A stretch of DNA of 64,000 bases from an uncultured Clostridia bacterium. GTDB taxonomy: Bacteria > Bacillota > Clostridia > Christensenellales > Aristaeellaceae. A model generated the notes under the pieces. It did no database searches and was not told the origin of the DNA. It was given only the letters and a program-made list of their open reading frames with translations. The stretch spans positions 62,001 to 126,000 of the forward strand of contig CAKTXR010000002.1 of the NCBI GenBank assembly GCA_934631025.1, read 5' to 3'. Positions 1 to 8,927 of this stretch are shown here, in pieces. Position 1 is the stretch's first letter, and every line of letters starts with the position of its first letter. The position numbers and the translations under genes are program-made.

Positions 1-16
1 AAGGAGGAAAACCGCA

Positions 17-1468
17 ATGAAGATCTATAACAGCCTTACCCGCACGAAGGAAGAATTCGTCCCGAATCATCCCGACATCGTGAAGATGTACACCTGCGGC
101 CCCACGGTGTATCACTTTGCGCACATCGGCAATCTGCGCAGCTACATCATGGAGGACATTCTGGAGAAATATCTGCGCTATGCGGGCTATAACGTTAAGC
201 GCGTGATGAACATTACCGACGTGGGTCATCTGACCTCCGACGCGGACGAGGGCGAGGACAAGATGCTCAAGGGCGCGCGCCGCGAGCACAAGACGGTCAT
301 GGAGATCGCGAAATTCTATACCGACGCGTTCTTCGCCGACTGCGAGAAGCTCAACATCAAGCGCCCCGACGTGGTTGAGCCGGCGACGCACTGCATCGAC
401 GACTACATCCGCATCATCACGAAGCTGCTGGACACCGGCTATGCCTATCAGGCGGGCGGCAACGTCTATTTCGACACATCGAAGCTGGAAAAGTATTTCG
501 TGTTCAACGATTTCAGCGAGGAGGATCTGGCCGTCGGCGTGCGCGAGGGCGTCGAAGAGGACGAAAACAAGCGCAACAAGAACGACTTCGTGCTCTGGTT
601 CACCAAGTCGAAATTCGAGGATCAGGCGCTCAAGTGGGATTCGCCGTGGGGCGTGGGCTATCCGGGCTGGCACATCGAGTGCTCCGCCATCTCGATGAAG
701 CATCTGGGCGAGGATCTGGATATCCACTGCGGCGGCATCGACAACGCGTTCCCGCATCACACCAACGAGATCGCGCAGTCCGAGGCCTATCTGGGGCACA
801 AATGGTGCAACTACTGGATGCATGTGCGCCATCTCAACACCATTGGCGGCAAGATGTCCAAGTCGAAGGGCGAGTTCCTCACCGTGTCGCTGCTCGAGGA
901 AAAGGGCTACGATCCGCTGGCCTACCGCCTGTTCTGCCTTCAGAGCCACTATCGCCGCAATCTCGTGTTCTCGTGGGAGAACCTCGACAACGCGCAGGGC
1001 GCTTACAACAAGCTGATCGCCAAGATCGCCGCGCTCGATCCCAATAAGGGCGAGATCGACGAGGCCGCGCTCTCCGCGCTGGACGAAAAGTTCCGCGCCG
1101 CGCTGGACAACGACCTCAACACCTCGCTGGCCGTGACCGCCGTGTACGACGCGCTCAAGGCCGATGCGAGCGATAAAACGAAGCTCGCCGCCGTCGCGCG
1201 GTTCGACACGGTGCTGGGGCTTGACCTCATCGCCAAGGCCGATAGGCGCCGCGAGGAGCTGAAGAAGCAGGCCGCCGAGGTCAAGACGCAGGCCGTCGCG
1301 TTCGAGGACTGCGAGGCGGACGCGGAGATCGAGAAGCTGGTGGAGGAGCGCGCCGCCGCCAAGAAGGCGAAGAATTTCGCCGAGGCCGACCGCATCCGCG
1401 GCGAGCTGACCGCGCGCGGCTATGCCGTGATCGACACGGCGAACGGCCCCGTGGTCAAAAAGGCGTAA
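17..1468 (+). CDS. cysS: Cysteinyl-tRNA synthetase
   Basis: Cytoplasmic class I aminoacyl-tRNA synthetase that charges tRNA-Cys with cysteine. The protein is 483 aa, the usual length for the family. The N-terminal Rossmann fold opens with YTCGPTVY, whose Cys is a zinc ligand, followed by the HIGH-type signature AHIGN near residue 36. The second half of the catalytic fold carries WHIECSAIS, CGGIDNAFPHH with further zinc ligands, and the KMSKS loop GGKMSKSKG near residue 280. The C-terminal helical anticodon-binding region ends in KNFAEADRIRGEL, typical of the family. A near-perfect ribosome site, AAGGAGG at 1-7, sits 9 bases before the ATG and fixes the start. A strong hairpin terminator follows. 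Identity is secure. Confidence 0.97.
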   Translation: MKIYNSLTRTKEEFVPNHPDIVKMYTCGPTVYHFAHIGNLRSYIMEDILEKYLRYAGYNVKRVMNITDVGHLTSDADEGEDKMLKGARREHKTVMEIAKFYTDAFFADCEKLNIKRPDVVEPATHCIDDYIRIITKLLDTGYAYQAGGNVYFDTSKLEKYFVFNDFSEEDLAVGVREGVEEDENKRNKNDFVLWFTKSKFEDQALKWDSPWGVGYPGWHIECSAISMKHLGEDLDIHCGGIDNAFPHHTNEIAQSEAYLGHKWCNYWMHVRHLNTIGGKMSKSKGEFLTVSLLEEKGYDPLAYRLFCLQSHYRRNLVFSWENLDNAQGAYNKLIAKIAALDPNKGEIDEAALSALDEKFRAALDNDLNTSLAVTAVYDALKADASDKTKLAAVARFDTVLGLDLIAKADRRREELKKQAAEVKTQAVAFEDCEADAEIEKLVEERAAAKKAKNFAEADRIRGELTARGYAVIDTANGPVVKKA

Positions 1469-1479
1469 CTGAAAACGGA

Positions 1480-1526
1480 CAAAGGGACGGCGCTTCAGCC
1501 GAAGAGACGAAGCGCCGTCCCTTTTT
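1480..1526 (+). terminator. Rho-independent terminator of cysS
   Basis: An inverted repeat pairs AAAGGGACGGCGCTTC (from 1481) with GAAGCGCCGTCCCTTTT (from 1509) around a 12-base loop. The second arm runs into a T-run, and the A-run before the first arm makes it possibly bidirectional. Confidence 0.9.
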
Positions 1527-1591
1527 GTGCGCTTCTGCGGCGGGAAACGCGCCGGCGCAGGTGATTTTGCGCCGCTTGCGAAAAATGCGCG

Positions 1592-1620
1592 TTGACATTT
1601 GCCGCATGATCCGATATAGT
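1592..1620 (+). promoter_or_regulatory. SigA-type promoter of the glycosidase-like gene
   Basis: TTGACA at 1592-1597, a 17-base spacer, and TATAGT at 1615-1620. The predicted transcript start lies near 1627. A GGGC-AAAAC-GCCC inverted repeat at 1630-1642 directly after it is a possible operator. The promoter excludes the upstream in-frame start at 1525. Confidence 0.75.
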
Positions 1621-1677
1621 GAGGGCATGGGGCAAAACGCCCAATGTCGTTCATCATGCAGCGAAAGGGAGATGACC

Positions 1678-3855
1678 ATGAGCAGCGGAACCATCATACT
1701 GGAAAACAAATCGTTTCGGCTGACCGTCGGCGAGGACGCGATCGTCAGAAGCCTGCTTGTCAAGGAGACGAATACGGAGTGTCTTAAGCAGGGCGAGGAA
1801 ATCGCGCTGTTTTCCGTGACGCAGGAGCGCCCCTTCAACAACGAGGTCAAGCTTGCGCATCCCAACAGGCGCACGACCTGTCAGGCCAACCGCATCCGCC
1901 GCGAGGGGAACGCGCTGATCGTCAATTTTGAGATCGTGCCGGTCGAGGCGGTGATCGGCGTGAAGGAAGCGGACGACTACATCGCCTTCACGCTGACCGG
2001 CTTCAACGTGCGTTCTGAGCACTACGACAACCTGAAGATGGACAAGCCGCCGGTGTCGGAGCTGCGGCTTATTCAGATGCCGGTTACGAACCGCGCACAT
2101 TTCGGCGAATGGCTGAACGTCAGCTGGGACGAGCGGGCCGCCGTGAACGTGCTCGCCGCCTCGCCCTATGCGATCGTCGATTCCGAGCGCCGGAAGGGCT
2201 ATCGCGTCATGACCGCCGACGTGCGGCGCGATCTGAAGCTCAAGAACTGCACCGCCGCGCTGATCGCCGTGCCCGCCGCGCGATTGATGGACGCGATCGA
2301 CCGCTTCGAACGCGATTACAATCTGCCGCTGGGCGTGGAGAGCCGCCGCGGGGCGAAGATCAACGCCTCGGCCTACCATTCGGGCAGCATTACGCCGCTC
2401 AATGTGGACGAGCACATCAAGTATGCCAAAATGGGCGGCTTCCGCATGATGCTGATCTACTACACCTCCATTTTCAGGGAGGAAGGCGGCTACGCGCTCA
2501 ACGGCAATTACGATTACCGCGACGAATATCCGAACGGCGCGGCCGATCTCACGGCCATGCTCGAGCGCATTAAGGAAAACGGCATCACGCCCGGCCTGCA
2601 CTTTTTGCAGACGCACATCGGCCTGAAGAGCCGCTATGTCACGCCCGTGGCCGATCACCGGCTGCACATGACGCGCCTGTTCACGCTTGCGCGGCCGCTG
2701 GGGCTGGAGGGCGACACCGTGTACGTCGAGGAGAACCCCGAAAGCGCGGCCATGGATCCGGCCTGCCGCATCCTGAAATTCGGCGGCGAGCTGATTGCCT
2801 ACGAGGGCTATACCGACGAATACCCCTATTATTTCTATGGATGCAGGCGCGGCCATCTGGATACGAACGTCATGGCGCATCCGCTGGGCGAAATCGGCGG
2901 CACGCTGGATGTGAGCGAGTTCGGCGGCAGCAGCTGCTATCTCGACCAGAACAGCAGCTTACAGGACGAAATCGCGGACAAGCTGGCGGCGGCGTATAAC
3001 TGCGGCTTTGAGTTCGTCTATTTCGACGGCTCGGAGGGTACCAACGCGCCCTTTGAGGTACACGTGCCGAACGCGCAGTACCGCGTCTATAAGAAGCTGG
3101 GAAAAGCGCCGCTCTACACCGAGGGCGCGGCCAAGGCGCACTTCAGCTGGCACTTTCTGAGCGGCGGCAACGCCTTCGACGTGTTCCCGCCGCCCCAGTT
3201 CAAGGCGATGATCGACCGCTTCCCGGCGGAGGAAGCGCCCCGCATGCGCGAGGACTTTACGCGGCTCAACTTTGGTTGGTGGGGCTACTGGACGCCCGGC
3301 GAGAGCGAGAGCACCGAGCCGGGCACGCAGCCTGATATGCTCGAATACGGCGCGAGTCACGCCGCCGCGTGGGACTGCCCGGCCACAGTCATCACCAATC
3401 TGGACAAATACCGCGCCCATCCGCGCACGAAGGACAATCTCGAGGTCATCAGGCGCTGGGAGGATGTGCGCGAAGCGCATTGGCTCACCGACGCGCAGAA
3501 AAAGGCGCTGCGCGTGCCCGGCGACGAGTATATCCTGCTGATCAACGAGGAGAAGCAGTTCGAGCTGACGCGCTATCATCAGATCACCGGCGATAAGCCC
3601 GGAATCCGCGCGTTCGCGTTCGAGCGGCGCGGCGCGCGTTGGGTCGTGTACTGGCACACGTTCGGCGAGGGTACGCTGACGCTGACCGTCGACGATCCCG
3701 CGCTGGAGGTGCAAGACGAGCTGTACGGCGCGCCTGTCGCGGTCGAGCGCGGCGCGGGCTTCATGCGCCTGCCTGTGGGCGGCCGCCGCTATATCAAGAC
3801 GGCGCTGTCTATGGAGGAAATCGCCGTGGCGTTTGAAGGGGCCGTTCTGGATTAA
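1678..3855 (+). CDS. Putative TIM-barrel glycoside hydrolase-like protein
   Basis: About 725 aa with no signal peptide, so probably cytoplasmic. The first ~260 residues look like a beta-sandwich of the kind found before barrels in large glycosidases. The centre has barrel-type segments: a YHSGSITPL region, a long stretch ending near GLHFLQTHIG, and FEFVYFDGSEG, where the Asp could be catalytic or a ligand. A WWGYW aromatic patch and a small C-terminal beta domain follow. ATG 1678 is chosen because AAAGGGAG lies 6-13 bases ahead; ATG 1672 would touch that site. The gene is monocistronic between its own promoter and a strong terminator. I cannot assign a GH family. The sugar-related role rests on fold appearance and on the many glycan genes nearby. 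Confidence 0.6.
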   Translation: MSSGTIILENKSFRLTVGEDAIVRSLLVKETNTECLKQGEEIALFSVTQERPFNNEVKLAHPNRRTTCQANRIRREGNALIVNFEIVPVEAVIGVKEADDYIAFTLTGFNVRSEHYDNLKMDKPPVSELRLIQMPVTNRAHFGEWLNVSWDERAAVNVLAASPYAIVDSERRKGYRVMTADVRRDLKLKNCTAALIAVPAARLMDAIDRFERDYNLPLGVESRRGAKINASAYHSGSITPLNVDEHIKYAKMGGFRMMLIYYTSIFREEGGYALNGNYDYRDEYPNGAADLTAMLERIKENGITPGLHFLQTHIGLKSRYVTPVADHRLHMTRLFTLARPLGLEGDTVYVEENPESAAMDPACRILKFGGELIAYEGYTDEYPYYFYGCRRGHLDTNVMAHPLGEIGGTLDVSEFGGSSCYLDQNSSLQDEIADKLAAAYNCGFEFVYFDGSEGTNAPFEVHVPNAQYRVYKKLGKAPLYTEGAAKAHFSWHFLSGGNAFDVFPPPQFKAMIDRFPAEEAPRMREDFTRLNFGWWGYWTPGESESTEPGTQPDMLEYGASHAAAWDCPATVITNLDKYRAHPRTKDNLEVIRRWEDVREAHWLTDAQKKALRVPGDEYILLINEEKQFELTRYHQITGDKPGIRAFAFERRGARWVVYWHTFGEGTLTLTVDDPALEVQDELYGAPVAVERGAGFMRLPVGGRRYIKTALSMEEIAVAFEGAVLD

Positions 3856-3864
3856 TCATTTCAC

Positions 3865-3907
3865 GAGCGTCCGTCCATGCGAAAAACGCGTGGGCGGGCG
3901 CTCTTTT
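3865..3907 (+). terminator. Rho-independent terminator
   Basis: A 17-base stem pairs GAGCGTCCGTCCATGCG with CGCGTGGGCGGGCGCTC across an AAAAA loop. Mismatches are only G-U wobbles, and TTTT follows. It ends the glycosidase-like gene at 3855. Confidence 0.9.
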
Positions 3908-3998
3908 CGCAGCCCTCGATTCGGCGCGCGTCCTGACGAAAAAGCCGCCTGCGCCCGAAGCGCTTTCCATTTTGGAACGCCCTCTTGTAAAATCGGCA

Positions 3999-4027
3999 TT
4001 GAGATTCGACGCGTCCTGTGCTATAAT
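3999..4027 (+). promoter_or_regulatory. SigA-type promoter of the FAD oxidoreductase gene
   Basis: TTGAGA at 3999-4004, a 17-base spacer, and a perfect TATAAT at 4022-4027. The leader to the ATG at 4166 is about 130 bases and contains the repeats listed separately. Confidence 0.75.
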
Positions 4028-4048
4028 GCAGGAGCGTGCCTTTACGAT

Positions 4049-4121
4049 TTGATCGGCCTTGATCGGCGGAGGGACGGCTGAATTTGAAGCGATTCCCTCA
4101 AACGGCGATATTTGCTTCAAA
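4049..4121 (+). promoter_or_regulatory. Leader with tandem repeat and hairpin
   Basis: TTGATCGGC occurs twice, at 4049-4057 and 4059-4067, a 10-base period. Further on, TTTGAAGC (4083-4090) and GCTTCAAA (4114-4121) form a perfect 8-base inverted repeat with a 23-base loop. Both lie inside the predicted 5' leader. This could be an operator, an RNA element or both; function is unknown. Confidence 0.4.
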
Positions 4122-4165
4122 ACACACTCTGAATGAAAAAAACGACGCTGAAAGGGAGCGAGCAC

Positions 4166-7066
4166 ATGGCGAGGATTGCGATACTGGGCGGCGGGCTGGC
4201 CGGCTGGGCGCTGGCGCTGGCGGCGGCGCGGGCAGGACATACCGCCGTGCTGGCCGAGCGGCGCACGGACGCGGCCTGCGAGCTGACGGCCACTTCTCAC
4301 AGCTGGCTGAAGAACGGCAAAAGCGGCCTTGAGATTCCCGCGCCCGTCGGGGCGATGAAGAAATACTTCATGCAGAGCCTGCTGGACGAGGGCGTGGAAC
4401 CGCTGCTGATGGACGCGCCCGTCGGCGTGGCGATGAAGGACGGATATGCGGCCGGCGCGGTGCTGGCCGGCAAGTTCGGCGTTCACTATGCTGCGGCCGA
4501 CTGCGTGATCGACGCGACGGCGCAGGCCGTTTCGTGCGGCGCGGAGACGGGCGGCGAAATCACAGCCGCATTTACGTTCGAGTGCGGCCATATGCCCGCG
4601 CTGTATGAAGCGGCGCTGGAGACGCCCGCGTCCCTTAATCTGGAGGGCGATCGCGTCGTTCTTCATCCGAGTCTGATTCCGGGCGTGACGGCGGTCGAAT
4701 TCCGGATGAAGCTGCCGGCGGCCACCTCTCCGCTGGAGCGGTCGCGGCAGGAGCTGGCCGCGCGCGAAAAGGCCGTGGCGGCGTTTCAGGCGCTGCGGCA
4801 AAGGGCGGGGCTTGAGAGCATCGAAATGCGCTCCGCCGCGCCGGAAATGGCCGTGCCGGTCTGCGCCGCGCCGAAAGAGACGCCCGCGGGCGTGAAGCGA
4901 TTTGCGTGGACGGGCGGTCTGGACGTTTCTACGCGCGATATTGAAGCGCTGCGCCGTAAGGCCGAGACGTTTATTGCCGATCTGGGCGATTTGGAGGAAA
5001 TCCACGCCGAGCCGGACGAGCTGCTGCTCTCCGGACACAGCGTGCGCGCGTTTTCGCTGGGCGCGGCGGGCGCTCTGCCGCAGGGCTTGCGGCCCGTGTA
5101 TATCGACTGGGCGAGGAGCGGCCTTCCCGCGCTGGACGCGGACGCGATTGTGGCGGGCGCGGGCACGTCGGGAATGCCGGCGGCCATCGCGCTGTTAGAA
5201 GAGCGGGTCAAAACGGCGGTGATCGAGCCGTATTACCAGCCGGGCGGCACGCGCACGCTGGGACGCGTTCACGGCCACTATTACGGCAACCGCGCCGGCA
5301 TGGACAGCCGGCTCAACGACGAGGTGGCCGTGCTGTCGGACACCCTGCGCGAAAAGGGCGCGCTGACCGACGGAAACGCCCGTGAGCTGCTCTATGAGCG
5401 CTATCTCGAGGATGAGCACTGCCTGCCGCTGCTGGGAAGCATGGTCTGCGGCGCGTGGGCGGAGGACGGCGCTTTTTGCGGCGCGGCGATCGCGTCCGAC
5501 TGGGGGCTGTCGCTCGTTCGGGCGCGCGTGATCGTCGATACGACCTCGGACGCGGACGCGGCGGTGTTCGCGGGGGCGAAGTACGATTTCGGCTGTCCGC
5601 GCGACGGCAGCGTGATGACCAACGGCCAGTGGGGCGATTCGGCGGGCGTGCTGTCCGACTTTACCTATTCCTGCTGGAAGCGCGATTTCGACATGATCGA
5701 CAACGACGACTACGCCGATCTGCTGCGCGCCCAGTATGCGGCGCACGCGCGCAACAGCGACGTGGACTTTTCGCCGATCAACACCATGCGCGAAAGCCGC
5801 CGCATTCACGGCCTGTATACGCTCACGCTGAGCGACGTGCTGCTCGAAAAGTCGTTTGACGACACCGTGGCGCTGGGCTACACGCCCTATGACACGCACG
5901 GGCGCGGCTCGTCGGCGCTGGTGGTGATGGGGCTTGTCCACAACGGCGCGCAGCCGCTGACCGCGCGCATTCCCTATCGCTGCTTCCTGCCCGAGGGGCT
6001 TGAGGGCGTGCTGGTGGGCGGCAAGAGCCTGTCGGCCACGCGCGACGCGTCCAGCCTGTGCCGCATGAACGCCGATGTGGAAAACGCGGGCTATGCGCTC
6101 GGTCTGGCCGCGGCCATGGCGGTCAGGGGGCGCTGCCTGCCCGCGCAGATCGACGTGAAGGCGCTGCGCGAGCGACTGATTCGGGCCGGCTGCCTGACGG
6201 AGGCCGAGCCGGCGCGTTCTATCACCGCGGCCATGGCGGCGCGCGAGATGGAAGCGGGCGATGAGGACGCGCTGGCGCACTGCATCGTGCAGGACGCGTC
6301 CGAAATGCTGCCGCTGCTGCGCGCGATGGATACGCTGGAATTTGCCGGCGACCGCGATGCGCTCGATATGGCGCTGTGCCGCTTCGGCGACGAGCGCGGC
6401 GTGGACGGCGTGCTGCGCCTGATGCGCGAGACAGGCGATCTGGACGACTGGAGCAAGCTGCGCTCGAGCACCGGTTACGGCCTGAAGCATACGTCCTTTT
6501 CCGACGAAACCGCACCCTATCATCGGCAGAATCGCCTGATTACGCTTCTCGGGATGTCGGGCGACAGGCGCGCGCTCCCGACGCTGATTGAGCTGACGCA
6601 GCGCGCTCATTCGGGCGGCGCGCCGGTCGAGGGCGAGCGCCCCTATCACAAGAACCGGCTGGACACGCGCCGCGTTCCGGGCTTTGAGCGGATCGCCGCG
6701 CTGAGCTTTGCGCTCGAACATCTCTCGGACGCTTCGGCGGCGGACGCGCTGGAAAAGCTGCTGGAGAAGCCGTATGTCGGCGGCTATCTCCTGCACGCGG
6801 AGCATGATACGCCCGATTTCCCGATGAGCGGCTGGCTGGAGATCGCCGTATCGCGCGCGCTGGCTCGCTGCGGCGGGCGAGCGGGCTACGAGCGGCTGGC
6901 CGAGTACGCGTCGGATGCGCGCGCGGTGCTGTCGCGCCATGCGAGGAGTGAGCTGTCCGAGCTGACCGGCTGCGACTATGGCGCGGACACGGCGGCGTGG
7001 AAAAAGTGGATCGCCGCGCAGGAGGTGCTGCCGGTTAAGCCGTATGAGAAGATTTGGATCGACTGA
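4166..7066 (+). CDS. Large FAD-dependent oxidoreductase with C-terminal helical region
   Basis: About 966 aa, predicted cytoplasmic. The N-terminus has a dinucleotide-binding fingerprint (ILGGGLAGWALALAAA). A second GxGxxG motif, VAGAGTSGMPAAIAL, appears near residue 330 and is followed by QPGGTRTLGRVHGHYYG, as in the FAD_oxidored (PF12831-like) family. RCFLPEGLEGVLVGG then SATRDASSLCRMN near residue 610-640 is the usual second FAD-contact segment. After about residue 690 the chain is helical and repetitive, HEAT-like, with no cofactor motif. ATG 4166 is favoured over 4133 because AAAGGGAG sits 7 bases before it. The gene is monocistronic. The substrate is unknown; relatives often sit with glycan genes. 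Two Rossmann-type halves plus a helical tail are unusual. Confidence 0.75.
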   Translation: MARIAILGGGLAGWALALAAARAGHTAVLAERRTDAACELTATSHSWLKNGKSGLEIPAPVGAMKKYFMQSLLDEGVEPLLMDAPVGVAMKDGYAAGAVLAGKFGVHYAAADCVIDATAQAVSCGAETGGEITAAFTFECGHMPALYEAALETPASLNLEGDRVVLHPSLIPGVTAVEFRMKLPAATSPLERSRQELAAREKAVAAFQALRQRAGLESIEMRSAAPEMAVPVCAAPKETPAGVKRFAWTGGLDVSTRDIEALRRKAETFIADLGDLEEIHAEPDELLLSGHSVRAFSLGAAGALPQGLRPVYIDWARSGLPALDADAIVAGAGTSGMPAAIALLEERVKTAVIEPYYQPGGTRTLGRVHGHYYGNRAGMDSRLNDEVAVLSDTLREKGALTDGNARELLYERYLEDEHCLPLLGSMVCGAWAEDGAFCGAAIASDWGLSLVRARVIVDTTSDADAAVFAGAKYDFGCPRDGSVMTNGQWGDSAGVLSDFTYSCWKRDFDMIDNDDYADLLRAQYAAHARNSDVDFSPINTMRESRRIHGLYTLTLSDVLLEKSFDDTVALGYTPYDTHGRGSSALVVMGLVHNGAQPLTARIPYRCFLPEGLEGVLVGGKSLSATRDASSLCRMNADVENAGYALGLAAAMAVRGRCLPAQIDVKALRERLIRAGCLTEAEPARSITAAMAAREMEAGDEDALAHCIVQDASEMLPLLRAMDTLEFAGDRDALDMALCRFGDERGVDGVLRLMRETGDLDDWSKLRSSTGYGLKHTSFSDETAPYHRQNRLITLLGMSGDRRALPTLIELTQRAHSGGAPVEGERPYHKNRLDTRRVPGFERIAALSFALEHLSDASAADALEKLLEKPYVGGYLLHAEHDTPDFPMSGWLEIAVSRALARCGGRAGYERLAEYASDARAVLSRHARSELSELTGCDYGADTAAWKKWIAAQEVLPVKPYEKIWID

Positions 7067-7256
7067 TATTCGGCTCCGTCGCAGGGCAGACCGCGCTGAA
7101 AATGTGTTTTTCCCGATGTGCATAGGCGGGATGTGCCGCGATAAGGCGCGGAGAGCTGGATTGCCCATACAGCGAACATTGCGCTTGTCAGGCTGCATGA
7201 GAAGGCTCAGATTGACTCTGGCGTGCTGCCACAGGCCGCGCCGATACCGAAAGCTG

Positions 7257-7292
7257 CGCCGCGTCTGCTCCTGAGTGGGAGGCTGCGCGGCG
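7257..7292 (+). promoter_or_regulatory. Nested hairpin upstream of the PHP gene
   Basis: CGCCGCG (7257-7263) pairs with CGCGGCG (7286-7292), with a second small CTCC/GGAG stem inside. A further CCGGC-ATAA-GCCGG hairpin lies at 7312-7325. I find no convincing promoter in 7067-7349, so these may be leader structures or a weak terminator of the FAD gene. Confidence 0.3.
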
Positions 7293-7349
7293 AATCGTCA
7301 AAAGCGAATTTTCCGGCATAAGCCGGTTATTTGAGGAGGATATTTTATC

Positions 7350-8297
7350 ATGAAACGTCAGGCTGCCTTTATCGACGCAAAGAAACATCTGAAGGGCGCG
7401 CTGCACTGCCACACCACCCGCTCGGACGGCAAGGGAACGCCCGAGGAAGTGCTGAAGAAGCACGTCGAGCACGGCTATGATTTCGTCGCGCTGACCGATC
7501 ACCGCTATTACAACTTCGCCAATTACGGCGACGCGCCGCTGACCATCATCCCCGGCATGGAGATGGACGGCAATCTGCCCGGCGCGGGCTGGCCGTACGT
7601 CCACTGCCACCACATCGTCAGCATCGGCCCGGAAAAGGCGCAGGGCAACGGTTTCGAGCAGGATCAGCGCTTCGACTCCTATCCGATCCAAAAGCCCGAG
7701 GACACGCAGGGGCTGCTGGACAAGCTGCACGCCGCGAACAACCTGACCATCTATTGCCATCCCCAGTGGAGCGGCACGCCCGTGCGCGAATACGAGATGC
7801 TCGAGGGCAACTTCGCCATGGAGCTGTGGAACAGCGGCTGCGTGGTTGAGGACGGCGTGGACGTGGACAACGGCCACGACTGGGACGAGCTGCTCGCGCA
7901 GGGCAAGGTGATCTACGGCGTGGCGACCGACGACGGCCACGCGATGAACCAGCATTGCCTGGGCTGGGTGCGCGTGAACGCCGAGAACAACGTTTCCGCC
8001 ATTCTGGACGCGCTCAAGAACGGCGCGTTCTACGCCTCCTGCGGCCCGGAAATCTATGATTTCTATGTCGAGAAGGGCGTGGCGCACATCAAGTGCTCTC
8101 CCGCCGCCGAGGTGCAGTTCCGCCATCTAAACGTGCCCTATCACATGACGAAGCCCGCGGAGGGCGAAACCGCCGTCACCGAGGCCGAGATCAAGGTCAA
8201 CATGAACACCGGCTATATCCGCGCCGTCGTGACGGACGCGGAGGGCCGCCGCGCCTGGACGAACCCCATCTTCATCGACGCCGACGCGGAAAACTGA
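7350..8297 (+). CDS. PHP-domain metal-dependent phosphoesterase
   Basis: A 315-aa protein of the polymerase-and-histidinol-phosphatase (PHP) fold. Metal-binding motifs appear in order: LHCHTTRSDGKGTPEE near residue 22 (HxH plus Asp), VALTDH, IPGMEMDG (Glu), a His-rich VHCHHIVSIG, YCHPQWSG, and a late VATDDGHAMN. The set looks complete, so activity is likely. Stand-alone PHP proteins hydrolyse phosphomonoesters or nucleotides; the substrate here is unknown. GAGGAGG ends 10 bases before the ATG and sets the start. No operon partner is evident, and a terminator follows directly. No signal peptide. Confidence 0.85.
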   Translation: MKRQAAFIDAKKHLKGALHCHTTRSDGKGTPEEVLKKHVEHGYDFVALTDHRYYNFANYGDAPLTIIPGMEMDGNLPGAGWPYVHCHHIVSIGPEKAQGNGFEQDQRFDSYPIQKPEDTQGLLDKLHAANNLTIYCHPQWSGTPVREYEMLEGNFAMELWNSGCVVEDGVDVDNGHDWDELLAQGKVIYGVATDDGHAMNQHCLGWVRVNAENNVSAILDALKNGAFYASCGPEIYDFYVEKGVAHIKCSPAAEVQFRHLNVPYHMTKPAEGETAVTEAEIKVNMNTGYIRAVVTDAEGRRAWTNPIFIDADAEN

Positions 8298-8312
8298 TTA
8301 ATGCGCTTTGCG

Positions 8313-8346
8313 CGGAGCCTTTTCATGCGAGAAGGCTCCGTGTTTT
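8313..8346 (+). terminator. Rho-independent terminator of the PHP gene
   Basis: CGGAGCCTT (8313-8321) pairs with AAGGCTCCG (8332-8340), followed by TGTTTT. Confidence 0.8.
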
Positions 8347-8374
8347 GAATTAACGCAGATATAACGCTTCGATC

Positions 8375-8416
8375 TGTAACGCCGGCCGCTCTTTTTGCAA
8401 CTTATGGGCGTGAAAC
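8375..8416 (+). promoter_or_regulatory. Possible ECF-type promoter region
   Basis: No SigA-like promoter precedes the sigma factor gene. Three TGNAAC elements (TGTAAC 8375, TGCAAC 8396, TGAAAC 8411) resemble the -35 motif of many ECF sigma promoters, which are often autoregulated. A matching -10 box is not clear. Confidence 0.25.
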
Positions 8417-8435
8417 GGCGGAGGGAGGGACGATC

Positions 8436-8927
8436 ATGCGCGGCGAAGTGGAGACGCTCTACAGGCAGTGCGCGCCGGCGGTGTACAAATATCTGCTCTG
8501 CCTGACGCATGATCAGGCGCTGGCGGAGGATCTGACCGCGGACACGTTCGAGAGGGCGCTGGGCGGCTTCGAGCGCTTTCGCGGCGACTGCACGCCGACG
8601 GCCTGGCTGTGCGCCATCGCCAGGCGGCTGTGGTACGGCGAGCTGCGGCACAAAAAGCAGGCGCTCCCCCTGCCGGAGGACGACCGGCTGGTGAGCGAGG
8701 AGGATATTGAACGCGCGTACGTCCGGCGCGAGGACAAAATGGCGCTCTATCGGGCGCTGCGCACGCTGGACGAGGAAACGCGCGAGGTGTTCTATCTGCG
8801 CCTGAGCGGCGACATGACGTTTGAGGAAATCGGCGATATCATCGGCAGGAGCGCCGTGTGGGCGCGGGTGGCCTATTATCGCGGCAAGGAAAAGCTGAAG
8901 GAGAGTATGCGGCGTGATGACGAGTGA
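8436..8927 (+). CDS. ECF-type RNA polymerase sigma factor
   Basis: A 163-aa group 4 (extracytoplasmic function) sigma factor. Region 2 spans about residues 5-70: YRQCAPAVYKYLLCLTHDQ, then LAEDLTADTFERAL, the usual DLTQDTFxxA type signature. Region 4 spans about 105-160, with EVFYLRLSGDMTFEEIGD and a helix-turn-helix ending in RVAYYRGKEKLKE. It lacks regions 1 and 3, as expected. GGAGGGAGG precedes the ATG. The gene overlaps the downstream anti-sigma gene by 14 bases, the standard arrangement. It is presumably held inactive at the membrane by that partner until a signal arrives. The signal and regulon are unknown. Confidence 0.9.
   Translation: MRGEVETLYRQCAPAVYKYLLCLTHDQALAEDLTADTFERALGGFERFRGDCTPTAWLCAIARRLWYGELRHKKQALPLPEDDRLVSEEDIERAYVRREDKMALYRALRTLDEETREVFYLRLSGDMTFEEIGDIIGRSAVWARVAYYRGKEKLKESMRRDDE

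Noticed and set aside
5195..7198. 667-aa open frame on the minus strand
   Set aside because: It lies wholly opposite the FAD oxidoreductase gene, is rich in Arg, His and Gln, and has no motif or ribosome site. Long antisense frames are expected in this GC-rich codon pattern.
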